DNA from: Paraburkholderia fungorum
Lineage (GTDB): Bacteria; Pseudomonadota; Gammaproteobacteria; Burkholderiales; Burkholderiaceae
DNA length: 64,000 bases
Reading direction: 5' to 3'
Assembly: GCF_003610895.1 (NCBI RefSeq)
Contig: NZ_MCAS01000001.1
Coordinates: 248,001 to 312,000 of the forward strand
The position numbers and the translations under genes are program-made. A model generated the notes under the pieces. The model had not been told where the DNA came from. It saw nothing but the letters and a program-made list of their open reading frames with translations, and did not search any database. Of this stretch, positions 33,417 through 41,929 are shown one piece after another. Positions within the stretch are counted from its first letter, which is position 1; each line of letters opens with the position of its first letter.

Positions 33417-35994
33417 TCTGCTCGCCTCCAATCAACGCCAGCTTCGCCTTCAGCAGTCCAGGGTCCAGCACCATGCGCAACTCGGTCAGCGAGCGGCGTT
33501 GCAGATCCGCCTCGGCGTCGATATCCGCCAGCAGCCTGTCAAAATCGGCGGGATGATCCGCCTTCAGTTGCGTATAGATGCGCATGCCCTGTTGCGCGGC
33601 AGCTTGCGCATCGGAGAGCAGGCGCGCCTCGCTACGAAAGCCCGGCGAAATCCCTGCTTCCAGCCGTTGCGTGCCGCCGATCGGACCATTCGCCCGATAC
33701 TGTTTCCAGAGGCTCTGTGCGCGCAGCAGCAGGTCTTGCGCGCGCGCCAGCGCTTTGTCGTGCAAAGCGGCGACGTCTTTCTGGATCGATTGCACGAACC
33801 ACGCATCCGCCATCGGATCGAGACTGGCGTAGAACGACAGCAGGCGTTGGTCGTAATCCTTGCCGCTGCGCGTCTTCTGCAAGTCGGCGAACTGATCGAG
33901 CAGCGCTTTTTTATGCGCCAGTTCCGCTGCGACCACGTCCGACCACGGCCCAGCAGGCATGGCCTGCAAGTCACTTAGTGTCTGCTGGGTATCGCCGCGC
34001 TGCCACGCCGCGCTCGCCGCGTCATGACGGCGGATGAGGTCCGCCGACGGCAGACGGCTCGCGGCCAGGTGCTGGAACTGCGCCTGAAATGGCGGAGTAC
34101 CGAACTGCACCGTTTTCAGCAACGCGAGCAACGGCGTCAATTGCCGGCCAAGCGCGGCGTTCAGCACGTCTGTGTAGTGGCGCAAATCTTCCCGTACGCG
34201 ATCGAGACCCGCGAGACGCGGATAGCGCTGCGCATAATCGTCGAGGACAGCAGGCAGTGCGTCGGGTTTATCGCGCGCCAACTCGGCGCGGATGGTGCCG
34301 TTCAGGCGGTCTATGGCGGCGACATACACCGAGTCGTCGCTTTCCAGTTTGCGCAGATGACTCAGCGCCTGCGCGTAAGGCTCCGCGAAAACAGGCACAT
34401 ATGAGGCGATACGGTCGAGCGCGCGCTGATGGCCTCTCGCGTCGTCATCCCAGCGCTGCAGCAGGCCGCTGATGGTGGTCTCGTCGGCGTACATGCGAAT
34501 TGGCGCCTCTACGCCGCCGCGCCCCGTCACGAAACGCTCCAGATCGCCTACCCATTGCAATTCACGGACCAGAGAAGCGGCGTCCGCATTGTTCGCACTC
34601 AACGATCTCATCTCCTTGAGCAGCGCGTCGGCCTGATCGAACTGCGCCTTTTGCAACACGTTCAACCACCCGGAGAGTTTCGCCTTCAGCAGCGCTTCGC
34701 TCGCCAACGCGCTGATTTTCGTGTCGGTGGGGTGGTTTGCCAGATAACCGTTTGCGAGCGTCACCGCGCTGCTGTAATCGCCGCTCGCCAGCATGTTCCT
34801 CAGATCGCGCTCGGATGAACCGCGCATGTAGAGCGTCAATGCGATGACCACCAGCGCGGCGAAGGCCGCGCCGCTCCACCACACAGCACGACGCTCCATC
34901 GAGTGATCGCCTGCCGCAAAGGCCTTGCTGAGCTCACCCGCGAGCAGGCGCCAACGCTGCGGCCGGCCTTTCGCAGCGTTCGTGCCATGTGGGCCATTCG
35001 AGCCTTGCTTGCCGTTTGTTTTGCTGGTTCTGCTGGTGCCGCTGCTTACGTTCGCACCGGCTGTCTGCGTGTCGCGCTTCGCGTGCGTGGAAGCGGCCTG
35101 TGCCGCCTCATTCACTTCGTCTTCCTGCTGCAGCCCGGGGTCGACACAGAAGATATCGAGGAACGAATGCGCCGCGCCGACGAAGGTGGTCTTGTCGGCA
35201 TCGGCAGCTTCGCCGGCGGCTGGATCGAGGGATAGCTGGGTCACGGTCGGCTCGACATCAGAGAGTTCTTTCAGTGTCACCCTGTAGACGAAGTGATCGC
35301 CGCCAAATGCAAGGACGTCCCCCTCCATAAGCGGCACTGCAGTTTCGTCGAGCCGCTTTCCGCCTACGAATGTGCCGTTGGTACTGCCGAGATCTTCCAG
35401 ATAGAGTTCGCCGCCCCTCAGAAAGATGTGCGCATGACGCCGCGAAATGTAATTGACCTGATGCGGATAGCGATCCTTATAGCGGGAGAAAATCTCGTCC
35501 GCCTTGCTGATAAGAAACGGAAACGCCTGCACGTCGATTGGCTGAAGCCCAAGGTCGTCGCGCTGCGGCACCAGCAGCAGTCCGGGCGCCGGCGCCACGG
35601 TCGAGGCGCAGACGATCCGCGCGCGCGGATCGACACTGACCCGATAGCAGAGCTCACCGCCGAAGCACAACTCGTCGCCGGAGCGCACTCTTGCGGGTGT
35701 TTGCCGCACCGCAACGCCGTTGAGCGTGGTGCCGTTCTTGCTGCCGAGGTCGGCAACATAGACGGCTCCGTGCTCCGTGAAAATCCGCGCATGTCGGCGC
35801 GACAGGCGAGCAATCCGCTCGGCCGGATAGTCGGTAAACGGTGTGTCGCTTCGACCGATCGCAAACAGGCTGTCGACAATCCGGATCGCGTCGAGCGCAG
35901 GACGCTGCGCGGACGCAACCGGCGACAGCACCACGTCGAACATGGCGCCTAATGTCGCGCGCATCTCAGCAATCGGAGTTTCGCCGTCTGTCAT
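33394..35994 (-). CDS. Double-FHA-domain membrane protein with large C-terminal domain
   Basis: 866 residues. FHA domain 1 (about 25-120) has the full phosphothreonine-binding set: GRSDT, LSRRHARIF and LGSKNGTTLNG. FHA domain 2 (about 155-260) keeps ISRRHAHIF and LGSTNGTFVGG, but the usual Gly-Arg near its start reads SK, so its phosphopeptide binding may be weakened. A low-complexity linker (SSGTSRTSKTNGKQGSNG) and one membrane helix near 372-392 lead to a helical, probably periplasmic domain of about 470 residues with no recognised family. A receiver for kinase-phosphorylated partners, linking cytoplasmic phospho-signalling to the envelope export machine. It has a sigma-70-like promoter of its own at 36112-36139. 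Confidence 0.88.
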   Translation of the reverse strand: MTDGETPIAEMRATLGAMFDVVLSPVASAQRPALDAIRIVDSLFAIGRSDTPFTDYPAERIARLSRRHARIFTEHGAVYVADLGSKNGTTLNGVAVRQTPARVRSGDELCFGGELCYRVSVDPRARIVCASTVAPAPGLLLVPQRDDLGLQPIDVQAFPFLISKADEIFSRYKDRYPHQVNYISRRHAHIFLRGGELYLEDLGSTNGTFVGGKRLDETAVPLMEGDVLAFGGDHFVYRVTLKELSDVEPTVTQLSLDPAAGEAADADKTTFVGAAHSFLDIFCVDPGLQQEDEVNEAAQAASTHAKRDTQTAGANVSSGTSRTSKTNGKQGSNGPHGTNAAKGRPQRWRLLAGELSKAFAAGDHSMERRAVWWSGAAFAALVVIALTLYMRGSSERDLRNMLASGDYSSAVTLANGYLANHPTDTKISALASEALLKAKLSGWLNVLQKAQFDQADALLKEMRSLSANNADAASLVRELQWVGDLERFVTGRGGVEAPIRMYADETTISGLLQRWDDDARGHQRALDRIASYVPVFAEPYAQALSHLRKLESDDSVYVAAIDRLNGTIRAELARDKPDALPAVLDDYAQRYPRLAGLDRVREDLRHYTDVLNAALGRQLTPLLALLKTVQFGTPPFQAQFQHLAASRLPSADLIRRHDAASAAWQRGDTQQTLSDLQAMPAGPWSDVVAAELAHKKALLDQFADLQKTRSGKDYDQRLLSFYASLDPMADAWFVQSIQKDVAALHDKALARAQDLLLRAQSLWKQYRANGPIGGTQRLEAGISPGFRSEARLLSDAQAAAQQGMRIYTQLKADHPADFDRLLADIDAEADLQRRSLTELRMVLDPGLLKAKLALIGGEQSEARQSP

Positions 35995-36111
35995 TTTATC
36001 TGCATCACTAATCGTTTACCCGCTGCGTCCATCGCACAGCAGGAACGGAAAGAAGAACTACGGCGAGCAGTGGATTTTGTAACGAACCGAGCAGCGCCCG
36101 GCTCCTTACAA

Positions 36112-36139
36112 ATTTTAAGTCACGCATGGCCAGTGTCAA
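36112..36139 (-). promoter_or_regulatory. Sigma-70-like promoter upstream of FHA gene
   Basis: On the minus strand: TTGACA (36134-36139), 16-bp spacer, TAAAAT (36112-36117), in the 226-bp gap between the outer-membrane-factor gene and the FHA gene. It could give basal expression of the secretion genes independent of sigma-54. Confidence 0.6.
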
Positions 36140-36220
36140 TTTCCACATCGCCGCTTGCACGGGCCATTCATGCGCCATATGCAGTCGAAATACGCCACAT
36201 GCGCCCAGTCCCGGATTAGC

Positions 36221-37687
36221 TCAGTGTTCCTTTACTTCCGCTTGCACATCCACGCTCGGCCAGCCACCACCCAGTGCCTTGTAGAGCAACACCGTGTCGG
36301 ACAAAATCAACTGATGGTTGGCGAGCAGTTCCTGCTGCGCTTCCAGCAAGGTCCGTTCAGTTTCGAAAACTTCCAGTTGCGACACCACGCCGAGGCGCAA
36401 CTGCGACTGAATCTGATCGGCAACGATCTGCAGCCGCGACACCTCCTGCTGCAACTCCACCCGTTGCGCCTTGTGTGAGTTCAGATTGACCAGCGCGTTT
36501 TCCACTTCCTCGAAGGCACCCATCACCGCGACCCGGTACTGTTGTTCAGCGACCGTGGACTGCGCCTGCGTGACTTTCACATGAGCCCGCACGCCGGGAT
36601 CGAGAAGTGGAATGTCGATGCTGGGCATGAATCCGTAGGTGAACGACTTCAGCAAATCGGTTAGCGCGAAGCTAGCGGTGCCACCGTGGCCGGTAAGGTT
36701 GATAGTGGGCAGTTGCGCGAGCTTGGCCTCGCCGACGAGGTTATAGGCTTCCAGTACTCTGAATTCGGCAGCCACCACGTCGGGACGTCGCGCCAGCAGT
36801 TGCGCAGGCAAGCCGTCGGGCACAACCGGTAGTTGCACACGTTGCTGCAGATGCCCTTTCGGCAACTGGAATTCGCCCGCCGGCACGCCGAGAAGCGTGC
36901 ACAGTGCGTTGTTCGCGAGATCGCGCGAGCGGCGCAGTTCGAGCAATTGATTCGTCAGGCGGTTGATTTCGGCCTGCTGGCGCAGCACCTGGGTTTGCGG
37001 TATGAGGCCGTTGTGGCGTTGGCCTTCGTAAATCGTGAGAATCTGCCGGTTCGTGACGAGCGTCTGTTGCTGCTGCTCGATCTGATCGTCGAATTGCAGG
37101 ATCTGGAAATAGGTACTCGATACGTTCGCCACCAGTTCCAGATAACCAGCGCGCCAATCTGCCTCGCTTGCGTGAAATTCGGCCTTTTGTGCCTGCACGC
37201 CCTTCTCCACCTTGCCCCAGATATCGATGTCCCAACTCACCTGTGTCGCGACGTTGTACTGTTTGGCAAACGTCTGACCCGTACTCTTTTCGAAATCAGC
37301 ACCGCCGCCGAGGTCCATGGTCGGCAACGCACCCGCTTTGGCTTCGCCGATCTGCGTGCTGGCTACGTCGATACGCGCCGCCAGTACCTTGATATCGAAG
37401 TTGCCTGCAATCGCTTTCGCGACCAGCGTGTCCAGATACGGATCATGGAAGCCTTTCCACCAGTCCGGCTCGATGGTCGCGGCCGCCGATACCGGTGAGC
37501 CTTTCTGATCTGACCACGACGCCTTGGCGGGCGTATCGGGCCGCTTGTAGTCGGGCATGCTGACGTCGATACATGCGCACAGCGACAGCGCGCAGATCGT
37601 TGCGGCGCAGAGTCCGCGCAACGCGTTGAAAGAGCGCTGATGAACCATTGAAGCAGGCAACGCTGACACGATTTTCTCCGATGACAC
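36221..37687 (-). CDS. TolC/NodT-type outer-membrane efflux lipoprotein
   Basis: 488 residues from GTG 37687; ATG 37648 is an alternative and neither has a strong ribosome site. The signal ends in a lipobox-like CALSLCAC, predicting a lipidated Cys. Two outer-membrane efflux (OEP) repeats contain WWKGFHDPYLDTLVAKAIAGNFDIKVLAARI (in parts), LLARRPDVVAAEFRVLEAYNLVGEAKLAQLP (in parts) and RSRDLANNALCTLLG. Forms the outer-membrane duct for a type I-like system. Its place between peptide 2 and the adaptor/exporter genes on the same strand argues it serves peptide export rather than drug efflux. Confidence 0.9.
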   Translation of the reverse strand: MSSEKIVSALPASMVHQRSFNALRGLCAATICALSLCACIDVSMPDYKRPDTPAKASWSDQKGSPVSAAATIEPDWWKGFHDPYLDTLVAKAIAGNFDIKVLAARIDVASTQIGEAKAGALPTMDLGGGADFEKSTGQTFAKQYNVATQVSWDIDIWGKVEKGVQAQKAEFHASEADWRAGYLELVANVSSTYFQILQFDDQIEQQQQTLVTNRQILTIYEGQRHNGLIPQTQVLRQQAEINRLTNQLLELRRSRDLANNALCTLLGVPAGEFQLPKGHLQQRVQLPVVPDGLPAQLLARRPDVVAAEFRVLEAYNLVGEAKLAQLPTINLTGHGGTASFALTDLLKSFTYGFMPSIDIPLLDPGVRAHVKVTQAQSTVAEQQYRVAVMGAFEEVENALVNLNSHKAQRVELQQEVSRLQIVADQIQSQLRLGVVSQLEVFETERTLLEAQQELLANHQLILSDTVLLYKALGGGWPSVDVQAEVKEH

Positions 37688-37856
37688 CCGCTACGCCGCA
37701 CGAGAAGAACGCGCTGTTCAAGTAAAGCAGGCCCTGCCCGGCTTCACCATCAAAGCGGTACAGGAAGGTCGGCGCGGGGAAGGAGCGGTGAGGCTGGGGT
37801 CGTGTGGAAAGGACGATTGGATGCGGAATCTTTTTGACGCACTGAGCTTGCGCGTC

Positions 37857-37882
37857 CCGCGGAGACCCGGAGGTCTCCGCGG
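37857..37882 (-). other. Stem-loop between peptide 2 and outer-membrane-factor genes
   Basis: Perfect 11-bp arms CCGCGGAGACC (37857-37867) and GGTCTCCGCGG (37872-37882), 4-nt loop, 13 bp after the stop of peptide 2. There is no T-run, so partial termination or an mRNA-stabilising 3' end for an abundant peptide message is more likely than full termination. Confidence 0.65.
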
Positions 37883-37895
37883 CGGCCTGTGCCGT

Positions 37896-38189
37896 TCAAT
37901 ACACGTTGATGTTGTTGCTCGAGCTCACATGCGGGTCGATCGTGGTCGTCACGCCGGCAACGAACGCTGCATTGTTGCCGTTGGCATTCTGAACGTTCAT
38001 CGTCGTGCTGATCAGCTGTGTGGCGTCGATGGTCTTGCTGTTGTTCGGTGCATACACGGGCGAGAAGTTGAGAAACGACGACGACGACGGATAGCCATAG
38101 CCAAGGCCGAGGCCACCACGCACGGCGCTCATGGCCTTGCTGTCGAGTTGAGCGGTGGTGGACAGATCTTTGATCATCAGCGTGTTCAT
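37896..38189 (-). CDS. Double-glycine leader peptide precursor 2
   Basis: 97 residues from ATG 38189 (AGGAGAT upstream). Leader of 26 residues with KDLS, LDSKAMSAVRGG; predicted mature part of 71 residues, rich in Asn, Ser, Thr, Gly and Tyr, without Cys, containing GYGYPSSSSF and FSPVYAPNNSK and ending SNNINVY. Very similar to precursor 3, including about 97 bp of 5' untranslated DNA. Driven by the sigma-54 promoter at 38265-38280. First peptide of the secretion-gene run on the minus strand. Confidence 0.85.
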   Translation of the reverse strand: MNTLMIKDLSTTAQLDSKAMSAVRGGLGLGYGYPSSSSFLNFSPVYAPNNSKTIDATQLISTTMNVQNANGNNAAFVAGVTTTIDPHVSSSNNINVY

Positions 38190-38233
38190 GGTAAATCTCC
38201 TGGAAGGGAAACAGCACAGTCTTGCGGTTGGGT

Positions 38234-38254
38234 TCGAGCATCTTGTCTGCTCGA
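38234..38254 (-). other. 5'-end stem-loop of peptide 2 mRNA
   Basis: Arms TCGAGCA and TGCTCGA, 7-nt loop. The predicted sigma-54 transcription start (about 12 nt after the GC element) falls at its first base, so the transcript would begin with a hairpin, a known way to stabilise mRNA. The same element precedes peptide 3. Confidence 0.55.
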
Positions 38255-38264
38255 GCGTCACTAA

Positions 38265-38280
38265 CGCATGGGCTGTGCCA
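38265..38280 (-). promoter_or_regulatory. Sigma-54 promoter of peptide 2
   Basis: Minus strand TGGCACAGCCCATGCG. TGGCAC is exact, GG-GC spacing is correct, and TTGCW reads ATGCG. Nearly identical to the promoter of peptide 3. Confidence 0.75.
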
Positions 38281-38402
38281 GTTTTCGTTTCCGATCCTAA
38301 GAAATCTCCAGAATGGCTGTAGATAAAGGATTTCCGGGAAGGTACGCCGCTCGACACCATGCGGCGGTTACGCGGCGCAAAATCTTAACTGGTGGATCGC
38401 AG

Positions 38403-38427
38403 CCAACAATGCGCGCGGCGGTGTTGG
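38403..38427. promoter_or_regulatory. Upstream activator site candidate for peptide 2
   Basis: Inverted repeat CCAACA-N13-TGTTGG (flanked by AG/CT, extending the arms to 8 bp). Its centre, 38415, is 135 bp upstream of the first base of the sigma-54 promoter, exactly as at peptide 3. Candidate binding site of the enhancer-binding protein. Confidence 0.65.
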
Positions 38428-38483
38428 CTGCGGCGTGACACGGAAGCGGGCAAGCCGCGTTGTGTCGATATCCCGATGCCCCG

Positions 38484-38927
38484 CTAGCGCGCAATGACCG
38501 TGATCTTCTTCGAGTACACCGGCGGATTGTGGGGCATATGCATGTCATCGCCCATCAACAGCTGCAACGTGTGCTTACCGGGCGGCAGTTGAATCATCGT
38601 TTCCGTTTCGCCCGCGCCGAAATGCAGATGGTTGCGGTCATTGGGAATTTCCTGATCCATCGGCGGCAGGTCAGTATCGATCAGCAGATGGTGGTGCCCC
38701 GTGTTCGGATACTTGACGCCTTTCGGCGCCACGCCCATATAGCGCAATCCGAACCACACCCGGAAAGGCTTATTGGCGGCCACGACCTGTCCATTGTTCG
38801 GATAGCCGATGTAGGCGTACGCGCCGGCGGGCGACGGTGTCGCGCCGGCCATCGCACTATCCGGCAATGCCAGTGACGTCAATGTCGCCAGTGCCACGAG
38901 CGCCGCGAGCGCAATAATCCTGTCCAT
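38484..38927 (-). CDS. DUF4399 secreted protein (copy B)
   Basis: 147 residues with a signal peptide (residues 1-27, ending SAMAGA). The conserved core contains FGLRYMGVAPKGV, NTGHHHLLIDTDLPPMD, NDRNHLHFGAGETE and LPPGKHTLQLLMGD, ending in PPVYSKKITV. The His-rich stretches suggest metal or ligand binding in the periplasm, but no activity is established for the family to my knowledge. Paralogous to the next gene upstream, 46 bp away. Both lie between the caspase-FGE gene and peptide 2. Confidence 0.85.
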   Translation of the reverse strand: MDRIIALAALVALATLTSLALPDSAMAGATPSPAGAYAYIGYPNNGQVVAANKPFRVWFGLRYMGVAPKGVKYPNTGHHHLLIDTDLPPMDQEIPNDRNHLHFGAGETETMIQLPPGKHTLQLLMGDDMHMPHNPPVYSKKITVIAR

Positions 38928-38973
38928 GCTGGTCTCTCCGTCCTGAAGAACCCGTCCTGAATGAACGGGACAG

Positions 38974-39480
38974 CTAGTCTTTTAGTACGGTGATGGTGAT
39001 CTTCTTCGAATACACGGGGGGTACGTGCGGCACGTGATTGTGGTCGCCGAGAATCAGCTGCAAGGTGTGCTTGCCCGGTGGCAACTCAATGCGTGCATCC
39101 GTCTCACCCGCGCCGAAGTGCAGGTGATTTCGATCAGACGGAATTTCCTGGTCGAGCGGCGGCAGGTCGGTATCGATCAGCAGATGGTGGTGCCCCGTGT
39201 TCGGAATCGCCACACCCTTTGGACATACGCCCATGTTGCGCAGTCCCATGCGAACCCACAGTTTTCCGCCGTGAATCACCGCGCCGTCGGCCGGCCAGAT
39301 GATGTATTCCTCCGCGCCCGGCGGCGAAGGTGTTTGTTCGGCACGCGCGGAGCCAGGCAGTGACGCGACACAGAGCAGGAGAACAAGCGTGGCGAACCAG
39401 GCGGTGCAGAGCGCAGCGAGCGACACCTTCGTTTCATGACGTATGTCGACGAGCACGCCGGGTGTGAGGATTCTTCTCAT
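38974..39480 (-). CDS. DUF4399 secreted protein (copy A)
   Basis: 168 residues from ATG 39480, preceded by GGGAGAG. Residues 15-50 hold a hydrophobic segment (LCTAWFATLVLLLCVASL, then PGSARAEQ) that serves as a signal peptide. The mature part is nearly collinear with copy B: MGLRNMGVCPKGV, NTGHHHLLIDTDLPPLD, SDRNHLHFGAGETD, LPPGKHTLQLILGD. Tandem duplication within the secretion locus. Confidence 0.83.
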   Translation of the reverse strand: MRRILTPGVLVDIRHETKVSLAALCTAWFATLVLLLCVASLPGSARAEQTPSPPGAEEYIIWPADGAVIHGGKLWVRMGLRNMGVCPKGVAIPNTGHHHLLIDTDLPPLDQEIPSDRNHLHFGAGETDARIELPPGKHTLQLILGDHNHVPHVPPVYSKKITITVLKD

Positions 39481-39889
39481 TGCGCACTCTCCCGAAGAAT
39501 GGCCATTGCCGCCTCGGCCGCGCACAGCGCGGGCCGGACGCTCCGGCTGGATGTCGCAAACGCCTGCGTACTTCCACGTGAGTTCACGTGACGGGTTCAC
39601 GTCATTCGTCGATGAGCGGCAGCACTAATAAAACGGAAGTACTGCCCTACTTTGTGAATTAGCTTAGGACGTAACTTGCCAAAAAGATACGCCACGCTCG
39701 TTAACCGAATAACGCATTGAAGGCGTGCGGACCATTGTGACGTGCAAAGCACGTGCTATCGTTGTTCATAGGTTGTCGATGGATTGCCGATGATGGTGCC
39801 GACGCAGCAGCCGGTCCACTTCAACGGCTGCTGCGGGCTTCGTGGTCGTCGAATACCTATGTTCTGTCCGGAACAAACAGGATATGAAT
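39481..39889. other. Divergent intergenic region, DUF4399 vs caspase-FGE genes
   Basis: 409 bp, AT-richer in its middle (39600-39720). It must contain promoters for both directions. I found no sigma-54 match with correct GG-GC spacing and no CCAACA-N13-TGTTGG element, so these genes may not be under the same activator. Confidence 0.4.
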
Positions 39890-41893
39890 ATGTGGCGAAC
39901 ATTCCTGCTGGTGTGCATGGCCGGGGTAATTCAGGCGCATTGTGGCAGCGTTTGTGTCGCGGCGCAGCGTGACGACGCGATGCCTGGCGCGACCAGTACA
40001 CGTACGACAGCTACATTCAGCGCACCGCTCACATTTCAAAGGAGCAGTCCGCAGCCTGCGCGCATCGCGCTGGTGATCGGCAATGGCGCGTACGATCATC
40101 ACGCGGACCCGCTCAGCAATAATGCGCCGCGCGATGCCGAAGCCATGCGCGACACGCTGCATGCGCTCGGTTTCGAAGTCATCTTGCGCATTGATGCGAC
40201 GCCGCAGCAGATGCGGCAAGCCATCGGCGAATTCCGCCAACGTCTGCGCGAAGGCGGCACAGGACTCTTCTATTTCGCTGGACACGGTTTGCAGATCGGA
40301 CGGCAAACGTTGCTTGTTCCCGCAGGCCTCGATGCACGCGCGCCGGCACGGCTCGTTAGCGAAGGAGTCGATCTGAATGCCATATTGCAGGCGATGGGCG
40401 CGCCGCGTCCCGACGCACTCAATCTCCTGATTCTCGATACATGCCTGAACAACCCCTTCTCCGCTGACGTATCGCTCGAAACGGTCACCTTGCCCGCCAA
40501 TACCCTGGTCGCGTATGCCACACAACCAGGTGGCTTTGCGGCAGATACCGCACATCACGGCGTGTACACGAACGCGTTGCTGCACGCGCTCAACGATTCT
40601 GCTTCATCACAGGCTCTTACGCGATTGCTTGAAGGTGTAGCGGCGAGGGTAAGTGAGGTGACCGATGGCGAACAAACGCCGCGGATTGTTTCGTCGTTTG
40701 CTGAAGACGCGAACCTGAGCAACCTGCCAGGTCGCGGCGCTGGCGCGAAGGTCGCCTCCGCTACCGTCGACGATCCCATTGTCGCGCTTCACAGCAGAGG
40801 CATTCTGCCAAAGGACAGCAGCGAGCAATACGAAATCACTTTCTGGAATTCCATCAAGGACAGCAACTATCCCGGCGATTACGAGGCCTATCTGAAGGCC
40901 TATCCGAACGGGCGCTTCGCCACACTTGCCCATGCACGCATTGACCGGCTGCGAGCCGCGGCATCCGCGAGCGCGCCACCTGTTGCGCCGGCAGCCACGC
41001 CCTCTGTCGCGCCACCGGTCGCACAGTCACCACAAGCCCCGCACTCACCGCCACCCGCTAGCGCGGTAACGCAAGATCACTCGCACGCTGCCGCGCCGGC
41101 AACGACGCCGGCTGTCGCATCCACGGCATCTTCCACACCGGCGGTCGTGCAGAAAACCATCACGCACCCGCCGAGTGCCGGTGAAAGCCACGACTGTGCC
41201 ACCTGTCCGATCATGATCGCGCTACCGGCGGGCGCTTTCTCGATGGGCAGCAACACGGACGACCCCTCTGAAAAACCCGTCCATCACGTGACCATCAGTG
41301 CGCCGTTCGCGATCGGCAAATACGAGGTGACTGTCGAGCAATGGAATGCGTGCGTCGCGGCGAACGCCTGTCCAAAGTTGACTCCGGAAAGCAATACGAA
41401 CAAAACGGCGCCGGCACGCGACCTCAGTTGGGACGACGCGCAACAGTACGTGAAGTGGCTGGGTAAAACGACCGGCAAGCCGTACCGCCTGCCCACCGAG
41501 GCCGAATGGGAGTACGCGGACCGCGGCGGCACCACCACGGCCTACTGGTGGGGCGATCAGATGCGCAAGGGCAACGCCAATTGCACGGATTGCGGCCTCC
41601 CCTGGCACAAGGAAGGGCCCGAAACCGTGGGTTCGTTTGCACCGAATCCGGTCGGTTTGTATGACATGAACGGCAGCGTCTGGGAATGGGTGGCCGATTG
41701 CTGGCACAACTCCTACCAGGGCGCACCCGCCGACGGCCGCGCGTGGGACAGCCCCAGCTGCGACATGCGGGTGATTCGCGGCGGTTCGTGGCGCGAAGGC
41801 GGGGGCTACATGCTGAGCGCGACACGCTTCAAGTACAGCGCGAGTGTGCGCCAATCGCAGGATGGCTTCAGAGTGGTGAAGGATCTCAAGTAA
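39890..41893 (+). CDS. Secreted caspase-like (C14) domain fused to formylglycine-generating-enzyme (SUMF1) domain
   Basis: 667 residues from ATG 39890, with AGGA 7-8 nt upstream; ATG 39884 is an alternative. A signal peptide is present ([22 protein letters not shown], in parts). The caspase domain, about residues 45-270, has His in [10 protein letters not shown] and Cys in [12 protein letters not shown], the catalytic dyad positions. It is followed by a short [21 protein letters not shown] helix region and a Pro/Ala/Ser-rich linker of about 70 residues. The C-terminal domain is FGE-like: [63 protein letters not shown]. Many such domains are ligand-binding rather than sulfatase-activating. Convergent with the Ser/Thr kinase, 36 bp apart. 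Confidence 0.9.
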   Translation: MWRTFLLVCMAGVIQAHCGSVCVAAQRDDAMPGATSTRTTATFSAPLTFQRSSPQPARIALVIGNGAYDHHADPLSNNAPRDAEAMRDTLHALGFEVILRIDATPQQMRQAIGEFRQRLREGGTGLFYFAGHGLQIGRQTLLVPAGLDARAPARLVSEGVDLNAILQAMGAPRPDALNLLILDTCLNNPFSADVSLETVTLPANTLVAYATQPGGFAADTAHHGVYTNALLHALNDSASSQALTRLLEGVAARVSEVTDGEQTPRIVSSFAEDANLSNLPGRGAGAKVASATVDDPIVALHSRGILPKDSSEQYEITFWNSIKDSNYPGDYEAYLKAYPNGRFATLAHARIDRLRAAASASAPPVAPAATPSVAPPVAQSPQAPHSPPPASAVTQDHSHAAAPATTPAVASTASSTPAVVQKTITHPPSAGESHDCATCPIMIALPAGAFSMGSNTDDPSEKPVHHVTISAPFAIGKYEVTVEQWNACVAANACPKLTPESNTNKTAPARDLSWDDAQQYVKWLGKTTGKPYRLPTEAEWEYADRGGTTTAYWWGDQMRKGNANCTDCGLPWHKEGPETVGSFAPNPVGLYDMNGSVWEWVADCWHNSYQGAPADGRAWDSPSCDMRVIRGGSWREGGGYMLSATRFKYSASVRQSQDGFRVVKDLK

Positions 41894-41929
41894 CGCGAAA
41901 GCGGGTACGGCAGCTTGCGTTGCCTGTCC

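Larger units (their letters stand above)
38100..38285 (-). repeat. Inverted repeat copy 1 (promoter, 5' UTR and leader of peptide 2)
   Basis: From the sigma-54 promoter through the leader-coding part of peptide 2 the DNA is nearly identical, in opposite orientation, to 44326-44510 at peptide 3. The roughly 97-bp non-coding part differs at only a few bases and one indel. The two copies flank a 6-kb segment with the DUF4399, caspase-FGE and kinase genes. Confidence 0.7.

Noticed and set aside
39890..41893. FGE domain as a maturase making formylglycine in the exported peptides
   Set aside because: No peptide has a CxPxR or CxAxR motif, and four of five have no Cys at all.
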